From Acidobacteriota bacterium (GTDB lineage: Bacteria > Acidobacteriota > Terriglobia > Terriglobales > Acidobacteriaceae): 19,904 nucleotides of DNA. The notes below the pieces were generated by a model. That model saw only the letters and a list, made by a program, of their open reading frames with translations, ran no database searches and had not been told where the DNA came from. The translations under genes were made by a program, and so were the position numbers. Of the stretch, positions 1 to 7,456 are shown piece after piece; position 1 is the stretch's first letter; every line of letters starts with the position of its first letter. The stretch lies in the NCBI GenBank assembly GCA_003224835.1, contig QHZX01000299.1:1-19904 (forward strand). The letters run 5' to 3'.

Positions 1-2
1 TG

Positions 3-440
3 GATTTCGGGACGGCGACAACCTTTGATTGCGTTACCGGTAAAGGGGAATATCAAGGTGGCGTGATAAGTCCGGGAATCGGAATTTCGGCCGACGCACT
101 GTTCAGCCGAACCGCGAGGCTGCAGCGTGTTGATATCCGTAAGCCAACTCGGATTATCGGCACCACGACGGTGGGTAGCCTGCAGTCTGGTCTTTACTAC
201 GGCTATCTTGGCCTGGTGGATGGAATTTTGGAGAGGCTGATTGGCGAACTGGGAAAATCCACGAAAGTGATTGCAACGGGTGGGCTGGCGCCGCTAATCG
301 GCTCGGGATCGAAATACATTCAGAACGTCGACGAATTTCTGACGCTTGAGGGATTGCGGATTCTCTGGGAGAGAAACGCTCCAGCAGAAAAGAGTGAAAA
401 TCGCACCGCTAAAACCCGCGCCGGGAGCGCAAACCGATGA
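3..440 (+). CDS. coaX: Type III pantothenate kinase, C-terminal part (5' end outside window)
   Basis: CoaX phosphorylates pantothenate in the first step of coenzyme A synthesis in the cytosol. The frame is already open at base 3 and runs to TGA at 438-440, so only the last 145 residues are present. Visible family motifs are DFGTATTFD near the left edge (acidic phosphate-binding strand of the ASKHA fold), GGVISPGIGIS, the GTTTVGSLQSGLYYGY helix region, and ATGGLAPLI followed by the LTLEGLRILWERN tail. These match the type III enzyme and not the PanK types I or II. The last 20 residues after WERN are charged and probably disordered. The next gene on the same strand starts 119 bases later. The family call is firm; the true start cannot be seen. 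Confidence 0.93.
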   Translation, partial: DFGTATTFDCVTGKGEYQGGVISPGIGISADALFSRTARLQRVDIRKPTRIIGTTTVGSLQSGLYYGYLGLVDGILERLIGELGKSTKVIATGGLAPLIGSGSKYIQNVDEFLTLEGLRILWERNAPAEKSENRTAKTRAGSANR

Positions 441-524
441 ATCACTCGCAGCTCGCGGCTCTCGGCGGTTAATTCTCGGCTGACAGCCCGCAGCTTTGGT
501 TTTTCGGTCTAACCATAGAACTCT

Positions 525-539
525 CTCTTAAGCTAAGAG
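525..539 (+). repeat. Small perfect hairpin upstream of the 560 gene
   Basis: CTCTTA, a 3-base loop, then TAAGAG form a perfect 6-bp stem in the leader of the next gene. The adjoining 10-mer CTAAGAGCTA recurs in inverse orientation at 13159-13168, in another repeat-bearing intergenic region, so it may belong to a dispersed intergenic motif. There is no T-run, so it is not an obvious terminator. Confidence 0.3.
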
Positions 540-559
540 CTAAAGGCCAAGAGCTTCCT

Positions 560-1261
560 TTGCAAAATTATTTCAACTACTTCACTGAAATCGAAGAACA
601 TTTTCAACGCCAGCGCGGCACCATCCTGATGCTCTCGACCCTCGATTGGGCGCTGATTGAAACCTGGAAAGATGCGGGTATTCCGCTTGAAGCCGTGCTT
701 CGCGGAATTGACGCGACGTTTGAAAAATATAATGCGCGGCCGTTGAAGAGCAGAAAAATCAACGGCCTGGCGTATTGCTCACAAGAGGTGCTTGCTGCGG
801 CGGAAGACATGAAAGAAGCGGCCGTGGGCATTTCGAAAGAGACGAGTGCAACGAAAGGTTTTGATTCCGCCGAAATTGCGAGCTTCTTGCGTCGTACTGC
901 AGATGAGTTGGAATCGGCCAAACTGCCTTCTCGGCCTGCGATCTCCCCGGGAGCGGTCGCGCAAGAAATTTCAGAAACACTGCGAAAGCAAGCGTCAGAG
1001 ATTGAAACGCAATCTTCGCCGCCGCGACTTGAAGACCTAGAACGAAGACTCACGGTCCTCGAAGAAAAGCTATTCGCAGTTCTTCTGGCCGCTGTGCCCG
1101 ACGATGAAGTCGTAACTGTCCGCGCCCAAGCGGACCGCGACCTCGCGCCGTACCGAAGCAAAATGCCTGCCGCACAAATCGAGCAACTGCAAAAACAGTA
1201 TGCGCATAAAAAGCTGCTGGAGAAGTACGGCCTGCCCCGGCTAAGTTTGTTTTATATGTGA
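560..1261 (+). CDS. Conserved-looking hypothetical protein, 233 aa
   Basis: I do not recognise this protein. It starts with TTG at 560, preceded by an AAGAG run about 8 bases upstream that could act as a weak ribosome binding site. It is soluble and highly charged, with no signal peptide or membrane segment. The N-terminal half (about residues 1-80) looks compact, with MLSTLDWALIETWKDAGIP and a following RGIDATFEKY segment suggesting a helical domain. Residues about 95-160 are polar, Ser/Glu-rich and perhaps linker. Residues about 155-175 (LEDLERRLTVLEEKLF) have a heptad-like pattern of a short coiled coil, and the end is helical and basic. It follows coaX on the same strand with a 119-base gap, so co-transcription is possible but unproven. 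The open frame and regular codon use support a real gene. Confidence 0.7.
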   Translation: MQNYFNYFTEIEEHFQRQRGTILMLSTLDWALIETWKDAGIPLEAVLRGIDATFEKYNARPLKSRKINGLAYCSQEVLAAAEDMKEAAVGISKETSATKGFDSAEIASFLRRTADELESAKLPSRPAISPGAVAQEISETLRKQASEIETQSSPPRLEDLERRLTVLEEKLFAVLLAAVPDDEVVTVRAQADRDLAPYRSKMPAAQIEQLQKQYAHKKLLEKYGLPRLSLFYM

Positions 1262-1306
1262 GCCCAAGCTTCCAGGACGGCCAAGCTGACGGTATTTCAT
1301 GTTAGG

Positions 1307-1344
1307 CTTCCGCAAAAGAAAGATTGCCTTCTTAGAGGCGGAGG
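1307..1344. terminator. Possible terminator hairpin between convergent genes
   Basis: CTTCCGC at 1307-1313 can pair with GCGGAGG at 1338-1344 (one G-U pair), and inside it AAGAA at 1316-1320 can pair with TTCTT at 1329-1333. It lies in the 102-base gap between two converging genes. The plus-strand side is followed by TTTCCT, only a weak T-run. Confidence 0.3.
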
Positions 1345-1363
1345 TTTCCTGAAGTTTACAAAT

Positions 1364-1876
1364 TTAGCGGGGCTGAATTGGAGCGCCGGCCGGCTGCAAT
1401 TGAGACTCGAACTGTTTCAGAGCTCGAATGCCGTTCATGCCGCGGTAAATCCGATAAAGCGCGTAGCCGTGAAACGCCACCGCCAGAATATCGTGGGACA
1501 TGAGCATGACTAGTGCATCCATTGCATACAGCCCAATGCCGACGAGAAATGCCCAGTGTTCGCCTTTGCGCGCGAAATTCCAGAAGAGCACGAACACTCC
1601 GGCGGCGCAGCCATTAATAATCAGGCTCAGCGCGAAACCGCTCTGACCTGCTTGACGAGCGAGTGCGTCCACGAACTGGGCAATGCCAAGGCCAAAAATA
1701 AACCGGATTCCAGCGCCGCTCATCGAAAGAACAGAGTTGACCAGCGACAAAACGCCGACCATCAAGAACCAGCTCGCGCCAGCTTTGACCGCACGTTCCG
1801 CGCGCAGCTTTTGTTCCACGAGGTTAGTAATTGATGACTGTGTGTTGTTGCTGAGCCCGACTCCTGGACTGGCCAT
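1364..1876 (-). CDS. Small integral membrane protein, function unknown
   Basis: This is a 170-aa protein of unknown function. I place the start at the ATG ending at 1876 because GGAG sits about 8 bases upstream of it. An upstream ATG at 1948 in the same frame would add 24 residues but has no such site. After a polar N-terminus with a basic stretch (EQKLRAERAVKAG) come about four hydrophobic segments: roughly residues 37-57 (SWFLMVGVLSLVNSVLSM), 60-77, 80-102 (ALSLIINGCAAGVFVLFW) and 107-140 (HWAFLVGIGLYAMDALVMLM and the following stretch). The C-terminus is hydrophilic and probably cytosolic. It lies downstream of selD on the same strand with a 95-base gap. Nothing in the sequence ties it to selenium metabolism. 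Confidence 0.75.
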   Translation of the reverse strand: MASPGVGLSNNTQSSITNLVEQKLRAERAVKAGASWFLMVGVLSLVNSVLSMSGAGIRFIFGLGIAQFVDALARQAGQSGFALSLIINGCAAGVFVLFWNFARKGEHWAFLVGIGLYAMDALVMLMSHDILAVAFHGYALYRIYRGMNGIRALKQFESQLQPAGAPIQPR

Positions 1877-1971
1877 ATTGGCGCTCCGATAAAAGCAGAA
1901 TTTGTCGGGGAAGTTCGTAAATCCTACCATCGTGGCTGGCGCGATCAACCGGAAACGGGGGTTTGGAAAAC

Positions 1972-3096
1972 CTAGGTAACTATCGATATCAGGCGTTCAG
2001 TCTTAGGCAGAACTTCGCCGATTTGTACTGCATTTACCCCGGCTGAGTTGAGCGTTTTTTGCAGTTCGGCCGAGCGTGCTTCGCCGATAGCGATGAGCAG
2101 GCCTCCGGAAGTTTGCGGATCAAAGAGCAGATTTTTAATGTCATCAGGAATATTGGCTTTGTAATCCACAACGCACTCTGCGAACTTGCGGTTGGCATTC
2201 AGCCCGCCTGGAATGTGACCGGCGCGAACGCATTCAATTGCGCCTTCGAGTATGGGGATTCGGTCCACGTGAAGCGTGGCAGAGACATTTTCGGAAGCGA
2301 GCAGCATTTCTCGGACATGCCCGACCAGACCGAAGCCGGTGATGTCGGTAAGGGCGTGAACGGGTCGTGAGCCGGGCGTCCTGCCCGTCTCCCCATTTAC
2401 TTCTTTATTAAATCCTTCTTGATTAAATCCTTCCTGATTAAACCGAGCGATCACTTCGGCGGCGGCTTTATTCAGCGCCGTCATTGATGTCACTGCGCTA
2501 TCAATCCACGCTTGCTTTGCGACTCCTTTTTTGATTGCAGTCGAAATCACTCCGGTTCCTAAAGCTTTTGTGAACAGCAGGCGGTCTCCAGGTCGGGCAC
2601 CGCCATTTTTCAGCACCTGCTTCGGATTGATGCTGCCCGTGACCGAATATCCGAATTTCGTCTCTTCATCGCGAATGCTGTGGCCGCCGATAATGGTGCA
2701 GCCCGCTTCGACCATTTTCGATAGCCCGCCCGCGAGAATTCGCTCGAGGATTTCGAGGTCACCCTTTTCCGGAAAGCAGACCAATGCGAGAGCGGTCAAC
2801 GGGCGCGCGCCCATGGCGTAAATGTCACTGAGAGAATTTGCTGCCGCGATCTGTCCGAAGGTGTAGGGATCGTCAACGATGGGCGTAAAAAAATCCACGG
2901 TCTGTACCAGCGCCGCGTCAGGCGCGATTTGATACACTCCGGCGTCGTCGGCGTGATCAAAGCCGACAAGAACATTCGGATCATGTTGCCGGGCTAATTT
3001 CCCAAGCACCTTGTCCAGCGCCGCCGGACTCAGCTTGGAAGCTCAACCCGCGGCTTTTACCGTCTCCGTAAGGCGGACGGTTTTAATTTGCGACAT
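1972..3096 (-). CDS. selD: Selenide, water dikinase (selenophosphate synthetase), selenocysteine-containing
   Basis: SelD makes selenophosphate from selenide and ATP, the selenium donor for selenocysteine and selenouridine. Read from ATG at 3096, the frame gives MSQIKTVRLTETVKAAG, then TGA as codon 18, then ASKLSP. In E. coli SelD the same place holds catalytic Cys17, with Lys20 three residues on; here the pair is Sec18 and Lys21. Without read-through the gene would have to start at a GTG at 3009 and lose both residues. Other family motifs are intact: GFDHADDAG, TVDFF followed by PIVDDPYTFG, NSLSDIYAMGA, IIGGHSI, DITGFGLVGH and DPQTSGGLL. The product is 374 aa, longer than the usual roughly 345-350 because of a 26-residue insert at about 220-245 containing a repeated NQEGF unit. 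Upstream on the same strand is the DUF2393-like gene, 140 bases away. No selA, selB or selC is in the window. The Sec reading is an inference from frame and alignment, but a strong one. Confidence 0.95.
2407..2443 (-). repeat. 15-bp in-frame tandem repeat inside selD
   Basis: On the plus strand, ATTAAATCCTTCTTG (2407-2421) is followed directly by ATTAAATCCTTCCTG (2422-2436), one base different, and by the start of a third copy. In the selD frame it encodes repeated NQEGF units. It sits in a non-conserved insert between two SelD domains. Confidence 0.85.
3002..3042 (-). promoter_or_regulatory. Candidate bacterial SECIS hairpin just after the selD UGA
   Basis: Reading the minus strand after the TGA, CCAAGC (3038-3033) pairs perfectly with GCTTGG (3007-3002). 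Inside that, GTCCGG (3029-3024) pairs with CTGGAC (3018-3013, including one G-U pair), leaving a five-base CGGCG apical loop. The apical loop begins 19 bases after the UGA, within the range known for bacterial SECIS elements bound by SelB. The element lies inside the coding sequence, as bacterial SECIS elements do. No folding energy was computed. Confidence 0.65.
3043..3045 (-). other. selD: In-frame UGA selenocysteine codon of selD
   Basis: Codon 18 of selD is TGA, flanked by conserved protein sequence in the same frame on both sides (VKAAG before, ASKLSP after). It occupies the catalytic Cys/Sec position of the family. This is the only in-frame TGA before the natural TAA stop at 1972-1974. 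Confidence 0.93.
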
Positions 3097-3150
3097 GGAG
3101 ACATTGTAGAAGAACGCGGCTCAGGATCGCGGCTAAGTAAAGACCAGATC

Positions 3151-3237
3151 GGCCACGGATTACACGGATTTTGAATTGTTTCGAATTCGGGTTTCGCTTT
3201 AGCCGAGATTTATCGTTGATGCGTGAAATCCGCGGCC
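3151..3237. repeat. Imperfect inverted repeat in the gap upstream of selD
   Basis: GGCCACGGATT at 3151-3161 is the reverse complement of AATCCGCGGCC at 3227-3237 except for one base that would form a G-U pair in RNA. The arms are 65 bases apart. The left arm continues into a short direct repeat (CACGGATTACACGGAT). The right arm touches the stop codon of the next minus-strand gene. It looks like a small dispersed intergenic element and not a coding sequence. Confidence 0.45.
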
Positions 3238-3746
3238 TACTTTGCAGTTACATCCGTGATCTGCAGTTCGGGATAGGTCTGGTTCCACTGCTCACTCACG
3301 TGCTCAAAAATCAGCCGAAAAGGTTTGGTCTGGCCGGAGGCTAAGGGTACCGCCGCAAGGTCCACTGTGTCAGGGTAAGGTCCGCTGGTTCGCAGGACTT
3401 TGATTGGGACCTGCTCAACCTGCGCAACCTGGCGGTACGAATCTCTGAAGATCACGCGCACGATGGCGTGGGTGACATCTTTCTTGCCGGTGTTCGTAAT
3501 GTTGCCGTCAACATATGTGACGCTGGCGCCCACAAAATTCTGTGACTGACTCATTTTCAGATCGGAGAATTTGATCTCGGCTGCGTACGGCGGAATTTGT
3601 GGCGCGCTCTTCGGGCTCTGCCGAAGAAGAAGAGCTACCAGCAGCGCTATCGACCCTACGACGAAGATCGCAACAATGATGAACCGCCGGCTGTGGTCGG
3701 GCTCTTGGGTGCCCGGGGATGGCTGAATAAGATCGAGACCGCCCAT
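3237..3746 (-). CDS. DUF2393-like single-span membrane protein
   Basis: A 169-aa protein whose layout matches what I recall of the DUF2393 family; its role is unknown. The N-terminus (MGGLDLIQPSPG and following) is polar with an RR pair, then one strong transmembrane segment at about residues 23-42 (FIIVAIFVVGSIALLVALLL). The rest is an extracytoplasmic domain with alternating strands (GNITNTGKKDVTHAIVRVIF, PFRLIFEHVSEQWNQTYPEL), like an immunoglobulin-type beta sandwich. An upstream ATG at 3815 would add 23 residues, but that stretch overlaps the preceding gene by 37 bases, so I prefer 3746. Neither start has a clear ribosome binding site. The gene follows the NTF2-like gene by 32 bases on the same strand, so the two are probably co-transcribed. 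Family name is from memory of its pattern. Confidence 0.75.
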   Translation of the reverse strand: MGGLDLIQPSPGTQEPDHSRRFIIVAIFVVGSIALLVALLLRQSPKSAPQIPPYAAEIKFSDLKMSQSQNFVGASVTYVDGNITNTGKKDVTHAIVRVIFRDSYRQVAQVEQVPIKVLRTSGPYPDTVDLAAVPLASGQTKPFRLIFEHVSEQWNQTYPELQITDVTAK

Positions 3747-3778
3747 GTCTGGATTGTATTGATTATGGAAATTTCGGG

Positions 3779-4216
3779 CTATTTCCTGATCAGAGTGGTA
3801 TGGCTGGCCACGCATCGCCAGAGATTGTTATCGAATACCCAGGTATCAGTGAAGCGACCTCGGTGCTCGAAGGGGCGGCCCTTATATTTTCCTTTTGTGT
3901 GGTAAGTCCCCACAACCACGGCGGCACCGTGATAAGTAAACACTCTCACGTTTTCGTTGGCTATTAAACTGGCCTGATAAGCAGGGTCTTTCAAGTCGGC
4001 CAGAAACTGCGCCTTGGTCGTGACCGTACCGTCGTAGTCGGTATAGATGAACGTGTCGGGAAGCAGATTACCGACGGCCGCGGAGTCGTGTTGCAATTGG
4101 GCTTGGTTCCAGGCATTTTCCAGAGCCATGATTTTGCTTTCGTCAGCCTGGTCTGCGGCTCGCACCAACGGAGACATGAACAATGCAATTACTGCAGCCT
4201 TGAACAGGAAGCGCAT
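3779..4216 (-). CDS. Secreted SnoaL/NTF2-like (DUF4440-type) protein
   Basis: A 145-aa protein. Residues 1-20 (MRFLFKAAVIALFMSPLVRA) form a typical signal peptide with a likely cleavage after VRA, so it should act in the periplasm. The remainder fits the small cone-shaped NTF2/SnoaL fold of DUF4440 proteins: an N-terminal helix with IMALENAWNQAQLQHDSAAVGNLL split over two helices, then FIYTDYDG, and the closing strand pattern RGRFTDTWVFDNNLWRCVASHTTLI. Members of this family range from enzymes to ligand-binding proteins, so no substrate can be named. It lies 67 bases downstream of tldE and just upstream of the DUF2393-like gene, all on one strand. Confidence 0.85.
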   Translation of the reverse strand: MRFLFKAAVIALFMSPLVRAADQADESKIMALENAWNQAQLQHDSAAVGNLLPDTFIYTDYDGTVTTKAQFLADLKDPAYQASLIANENVRVFTYHGAAVVVGTYHTKGKYKGRPFEHRGRFTDTWVFDNNLWRCVASHTTLIRK

Positions 4217-4283
4217 GCTTCATGTTAATCAGGAAGCTCGACTCAAGACAGTTATCTGGAAAGATGCCTGGTTCGGGCTGCGT

Positions 4284-5663
4284 CTATTCGCCGCCAACGG
4301 TGAGACCGTCAATGCGGAGCGTTGGGGATGCGACTGAGCCGCGGAATTCCAGATCGTTGGCAATCTCTGAAATGTTCAGGAACATGTCTTTGAGATTACC
4401 AGCCACAGTGATTTCTTCGACTGGATAGGTAAGCTCGCCTCCGGAAATCCAAATTCCAGATGCGCCGCGAGAGTAATCTCCGGTGACGAGATTCACGCCC
4501 ATGCCAAGAAATTCCGTGACGTAAAGGCCTTCTTTCACATCACCGATAAGTTGCTGGGGAGTTCGGGCTCCGGGATGCAAAAAATAATTGCCCGGACCAA
4601 TCCCGGGAGTTCCAGCGAGCCCGCGCGATGCGTTGCCCGTAGTTTGCAGGCCCAGCTTCTTCGCCGTGTAGATATTCAGCACATACGACTTCAGCACGCC
4701 ATTTTCGACCACCACCGTGCGGCGCGTAGGAATGCCTTCGCCATCGAATGGGCTGGTTCCGAAGCCGCCAACGATGGTTCCGTCATCAATCACCGTAACT
4801 TGCGGCGCCGCGATCTTCTGACCGAGCTTGCCTGCCAGGAACGACGCACCGCGGTACACAGAGTCTCCATTTACGCCTTCGAAGATGTGGCCGAGAATCG
4901 AATTAGCGACTAGCGGATCGAAAATGAGCGGCACTTGCTGCGTCTTTACCTTGCGTGCGCCCAAGCGGCGGACCGTGCGCTGGGCGGCGACTTTGCCGAC
5001 ATGCTCAGGAGATTCAAGCCGGTCCAAACTGCGCGCTACCGAAAACCAGTAGTCACGCTGCATGCCGCCGTTTGAGTCTTGAGCGATCGGAATCGCAGCT
5101 ACCGAGCAGTAAGAACGCCTGAATTCGCCGACAAAACCATGCGAGTTGGCGAGAATCCTGTGGCCGGTGGCGGCATCGAATGATCCGCCTTCTGAGTTCT
5201 TGATTCGTGGGTCGGCTTCAAGGGCGGCTTTTTCGGCCCGGCGCGCGTAGCTGATGCGCTCTTCGCCGGGAAGCGAATATACGTCTGATGAATAGAGATC
5301 GAGATCGCCGGAAAGCGAACCGAGTTGCGATGGCTCTGGGATTCCGGCGAACGGATCTTCCGAAGTTATTTTTGCCAGTTCAAGCGCCGAACTCAACATG
5401 CGATCGAGGCCTGCAGGTGAGAAGTCGCTGGAATGCGTGCTGGCGGCGCGCTTTCCGTTGAACACGCGCACACCAATGGACTTTGAACCCGATTCTTTCA
5501 GCGTTTCAACCTCGCCGAGGCGTACGAGCGTAGAGAACTCGTCACCTTCACGAATCGCGCACTCGGCGGCAGTGGCTCCGCCTCGCATGGCGCGTTGGAC
5601 GATGTCCTGAGCAAGTTGTTTCAGGTCAGTTTCAGTTTGGGTCTCAAGAATTGTTTCGGGCAT
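4284..5663 (-). CDS. tldE: TldE/PmbA-type subunit of the TldD-TldE protease
   Basis: The 459-aa product is the TldE (PmbA) partner of TldD. In characterised bacteria the two form a heterodimer that degrades unfolded peptides, processes microcin B17-type peptides and degrades the CcdA antitoxin. Family marks seen are LGEVETLKESGSKSIGVRVF near residues 50-69, GSFDAATGHRILANSHGFVG in the middle, the SILGHIFEGVNGDSVYRGAS region, DDGTIVGGFGTSPFDGEG, and the TLRIDGLTVGGE end. There is no HExxxH motif, as expected for the non-catalytic subunit. Length is close to the E. coli protein (about 450 aa). It is the second gene of the pair, 228 bases after the tldD stop, with a repeat-rich spacer between them. 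Confidence 0.93.
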   Translation of the reverse strand: MPETILETQTETDLKQLAQDIVQRAMRGGATAAECAIREGDEFSTLVRLGEVETLKESGSKSIGVRVFNGKRAASTHSSDFSPAGLDRMLSSALELAKITSEDPFAGIPEPSQLGSLSGDLDLYSSDVYSLPGEERISYARRAEKAALEADPRIKNSEGGSFDAATGHRILANSHGFVGEFRRSYCSVAAIPIAQDSNGGMQRDYWFSVARSLDRLESPEHVGKVAAQRTVRRLGARKVKTQQVPLIFDPLVANSILGHIFEGVNGDSVYRGASFLAGKLGQKIAAPQVTVIDDGTIVGGFGTSPFDGEGIPTRRTVVVENGVLKSYVLNIYTAKKLGLQTTGNASRGLAGTPGIGPGNYFLHPGARTPQQLIGDVKEGLYVTEFLGMGVNLVTGDYSRGASGIWISGGELTYPVEEITVAGNLKDMFLNISEIANDLEFRGSVASPTLRIDGLTVGGE

Positions 5664-5690
5664 AAGAAAATTCGGAAATCAGAACCGATT

Positions 5691-5889
5691 GCAGATTTGA
5701 GATTTTAGATTTTAGATTTTAGATTTGTCCGGAGCTTCAGGTTTGAAACCGAGGCCGCGGGGATCCCGTAATCTGAAATCTACAATCTGAAAATATTGAA
5801 TTTGAAATCTACAATCTGAAATCTTCAATCTGAAATCTTCAATGTTTAATATCGAAATCCGACTTCTACATTCTCACTTCTGCATTCCG
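5691..5889. repeat. Repeat-rich spacer between tldD and tldE
   Basis: The left part (5701-5726) is tandem GATTTTA units. The right part (5770-5843) is many copies of the complementary pattern AATCTGAAATCTACAATCTG with small changes. The two halves can pair with each other, giving a long AT-rich stem. The end nearest tldD carries CTTCTACATT and CTTCTGCATT copies. The same mix of motifs recurs at 13171-13336, so this is a dispersed intergenic repeat type and not a CRISPR array: units are short, degenerate and without spacers. Confidence 0.7.
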
Positions 5890-5891
5890 CT

Positions 5892-7343
5892 TTACTGCAT
5901 AAATCCGCCGCTCTCGCGCTTGGCGGTTCCGCCAACGGTCAGCCGATCGAGCTTCGTGGTCGGCATGCCAACACCTACAGGGACCGCCTGACCATCCTTG
6001 CCGCAGGTTCCGACGCCTTCATCGAGCTTCAGGTCGTTCCCAACCATCGAAACCCGCGTCAGGGCGTCCGGGCCATTGCCGATCAAGGTTGCACCGCGAA
6101 TCGGCGCGGTCACGTGACCATCTTCGATCATGTAGGCCTCGGAGGCGGAGAAGACAAATTTACCGTTTGTGATGTCCACCTGGCCTCCGCCGAAATTCAC
6201 CGCATAAATCCCACGCTTCACGGAGCGAATAATGTCCTCGGGTTCATCCTCGCCTGCCAGCAAATAAGTATTGGTCATGCGCGGCATCGGGATGTGCTCG
6301 TAACTTTCGCGGCGCCCGTTGCCCGTGTCGGCCATTCCCATCAGTCGTGCAGAAAGCTTGTCACTGAGGTATCCCTTTAGAATTCCTTTTTCGATCAGGA
6401 CGGTTTCCTGCGTGGCGTGACCTTCGTCGTCCACATTGATAGAGCCGCGGCGCCAGGGCATGACGCCGTTGTCCACAACCGTGCATTTTTCGCTGGCGAC
6501 CTTCTTGCCGATTAAACCCGCGAATGCGGATGTCTGCTTGCGATTGAAATCAGCTTCGAGCCCGTGACCGACTGCTTCATGAATTAGAACTCCAGGCCAC
6601 CCAGGACCGAGCACGACTTCCATTTCGCCCGCAGGAGCTTCGCGGGCATCGAGTTGCAGAATTGACTGTCGCGCCGCTTCTTTCGCAAAATACTCCGGCG
6701 TTTTCTCGCCAAAGAAGAAATCCAGGGCTACACGTCCTCCGCCGCCCGAGCTGCCACGAGCGGAGTTGGCTTCCGTCTTTGCTATGCAGGAGACGTTAAG
6801 ACGGGCCAGCGGTTGCGAATCTTCGGCAAACGTCCCATCAGATCCAACCACGAGAATGCTGCGCAACTCATCGGCGTAGCTGGCGCGGACCTCTTTAATC
6901 CGCGGATCGTAAGCCCGAGCCGCAGTATCCGCGCGCATCACCAGTTCCACTTTGGCGGTGATCTCGGCATCGACCGAGGGCAAGGTCACGGGATATAGAC
7001 TTCGTGCGGCTTTCTGTTGGAAGCCCGCACTGGGCGTCTTTGCCGGACCTTTGGCAATCAGAGCCGCGGTTCGCGCAGCATGCAGAATTCGCGCCGATGA
7101 GAGATCGTCAGTGTAGGCGTATCCGGTGCGCTCGCCGGAGATAACCCGAATGCCGCATCCTGCCGAAATGCCCTGCGAGGCCGACTTGACCATGGATTCG
7201 TCCACGCCCAGCGAAGTCGAGGAAAGATACTCAAAATAAAGGTCAGCATAGTCGCCGCCCGCCGAAAGCGCCGCTGCCAGGTAGTGCTCTAGGTCGCGGT
7301 CGCTCAAGCCGTAATGCTGAAAAAAGAAATGATTGTTGTCCAC
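5892..7343 (-). CDS. tldD: TldD-type zinc metalloprotease subunit
   Basis: TldD is the catalytic subunit of the TldD-TldE protease. The 483-aa product has the family HExxxH zinc site as HEAVGH (His255, Glu256, His260) followed by GLEAD, and the C-terminal GTCGKDGQ with Cys447, the third expected metal ligand. Other family marks are CGIRVISGERTGYAYTDDL near residues 63-81 and DGQAVPVGVGMPTTKLDRLTVGG at the end (split here at conserved points). The start is GTG at 7343: an in-frame stop lies 18 bases upstream, so no longer form is possible. GAGGT lies about 13 bases upstream, further than ideal. It is transcribed divergently from the nuclease-like gene at 7457 and leads into tldE. All catalytic residues are present, so the protein should be active. 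Confidence 0.95.
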   Translation of the reverse strand: MDNNHFFFQHYGLSDRDLEHYLAAALSAGGDYADLYFEYLSSTSLGVDESMVKSASQGISAGCGIRVISGERTGYAYTDDLSSARILHAARTAALIAKGPAKTPSAGFQQKAARSLYPVTLPSVDAEITAKVELVMRADTAARAYDPRIKEVRASYADELRSILVVGSDGTFAEDSQPLARLNVSCIAKTEANSARGSSGGGGRVALDFFFGEKTPEYFAKEAARQSILQLDAREAPAGEMEVVLGPGWPGVLIHEAVGHGLEADFNRKQTSAFAGLIGKKVASEKCTVVDNGVMPWRRGSINVDDEGHATQETVLIEKGILKGYLSDKLSARLMGMADTGNGRRESYEHIPMPRMTNTYLLAGEDEPEDIIRSVKRGIYAVNFGGGQVDITNGKFVFSASEAYMIEDGHVTAPIRGATLIGNGPDALTRVSMVGNDLKLDEGVGTCGKDGQAVPVGVGMPTTKLDRLTVGGTAKRESGGFMQ

Positions 7344-7456
7344 GGTTATTGGATGACCTCACGCCAGGAAGGGACTCGGTGAGCTTTATTATCCCACATA
7401 TGTTCGCGTCGGCCAGCACCTGTCCGGGTAGTGGTGCAGTTGAAATCCAAAGGGTT

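Noticed and set aside
441..559. tRNA or small RNA in the coaX downstream gap
   Set aside because: No cloverleaf could be drawn; only one 6-bp hairpin is visible.
604..1161. 185-codon open frame on the minus strand
   Set aside because: Lies wholly antisense inside the 560-1261 gene; Arg/Ser-rich with no protein-like pattern.
1972..3009. selD starting at GTG 3009
   Set aside because: It would drop the catalytic Sec and Lys; the conserved N-terminus is clearly encoded upstream through a UGA.
5691..5889. CRISPR array
   Set aside because: Units are short, degenerate and abutting, without unique spacers of even length, and no cas genes are nearby.
7344..7456. Shared divergent promoter for tldD and the nuclease-like gene
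   Set aside because: A promoter is expected here, but I could not find a convincing -35/-10 pair on either strand.
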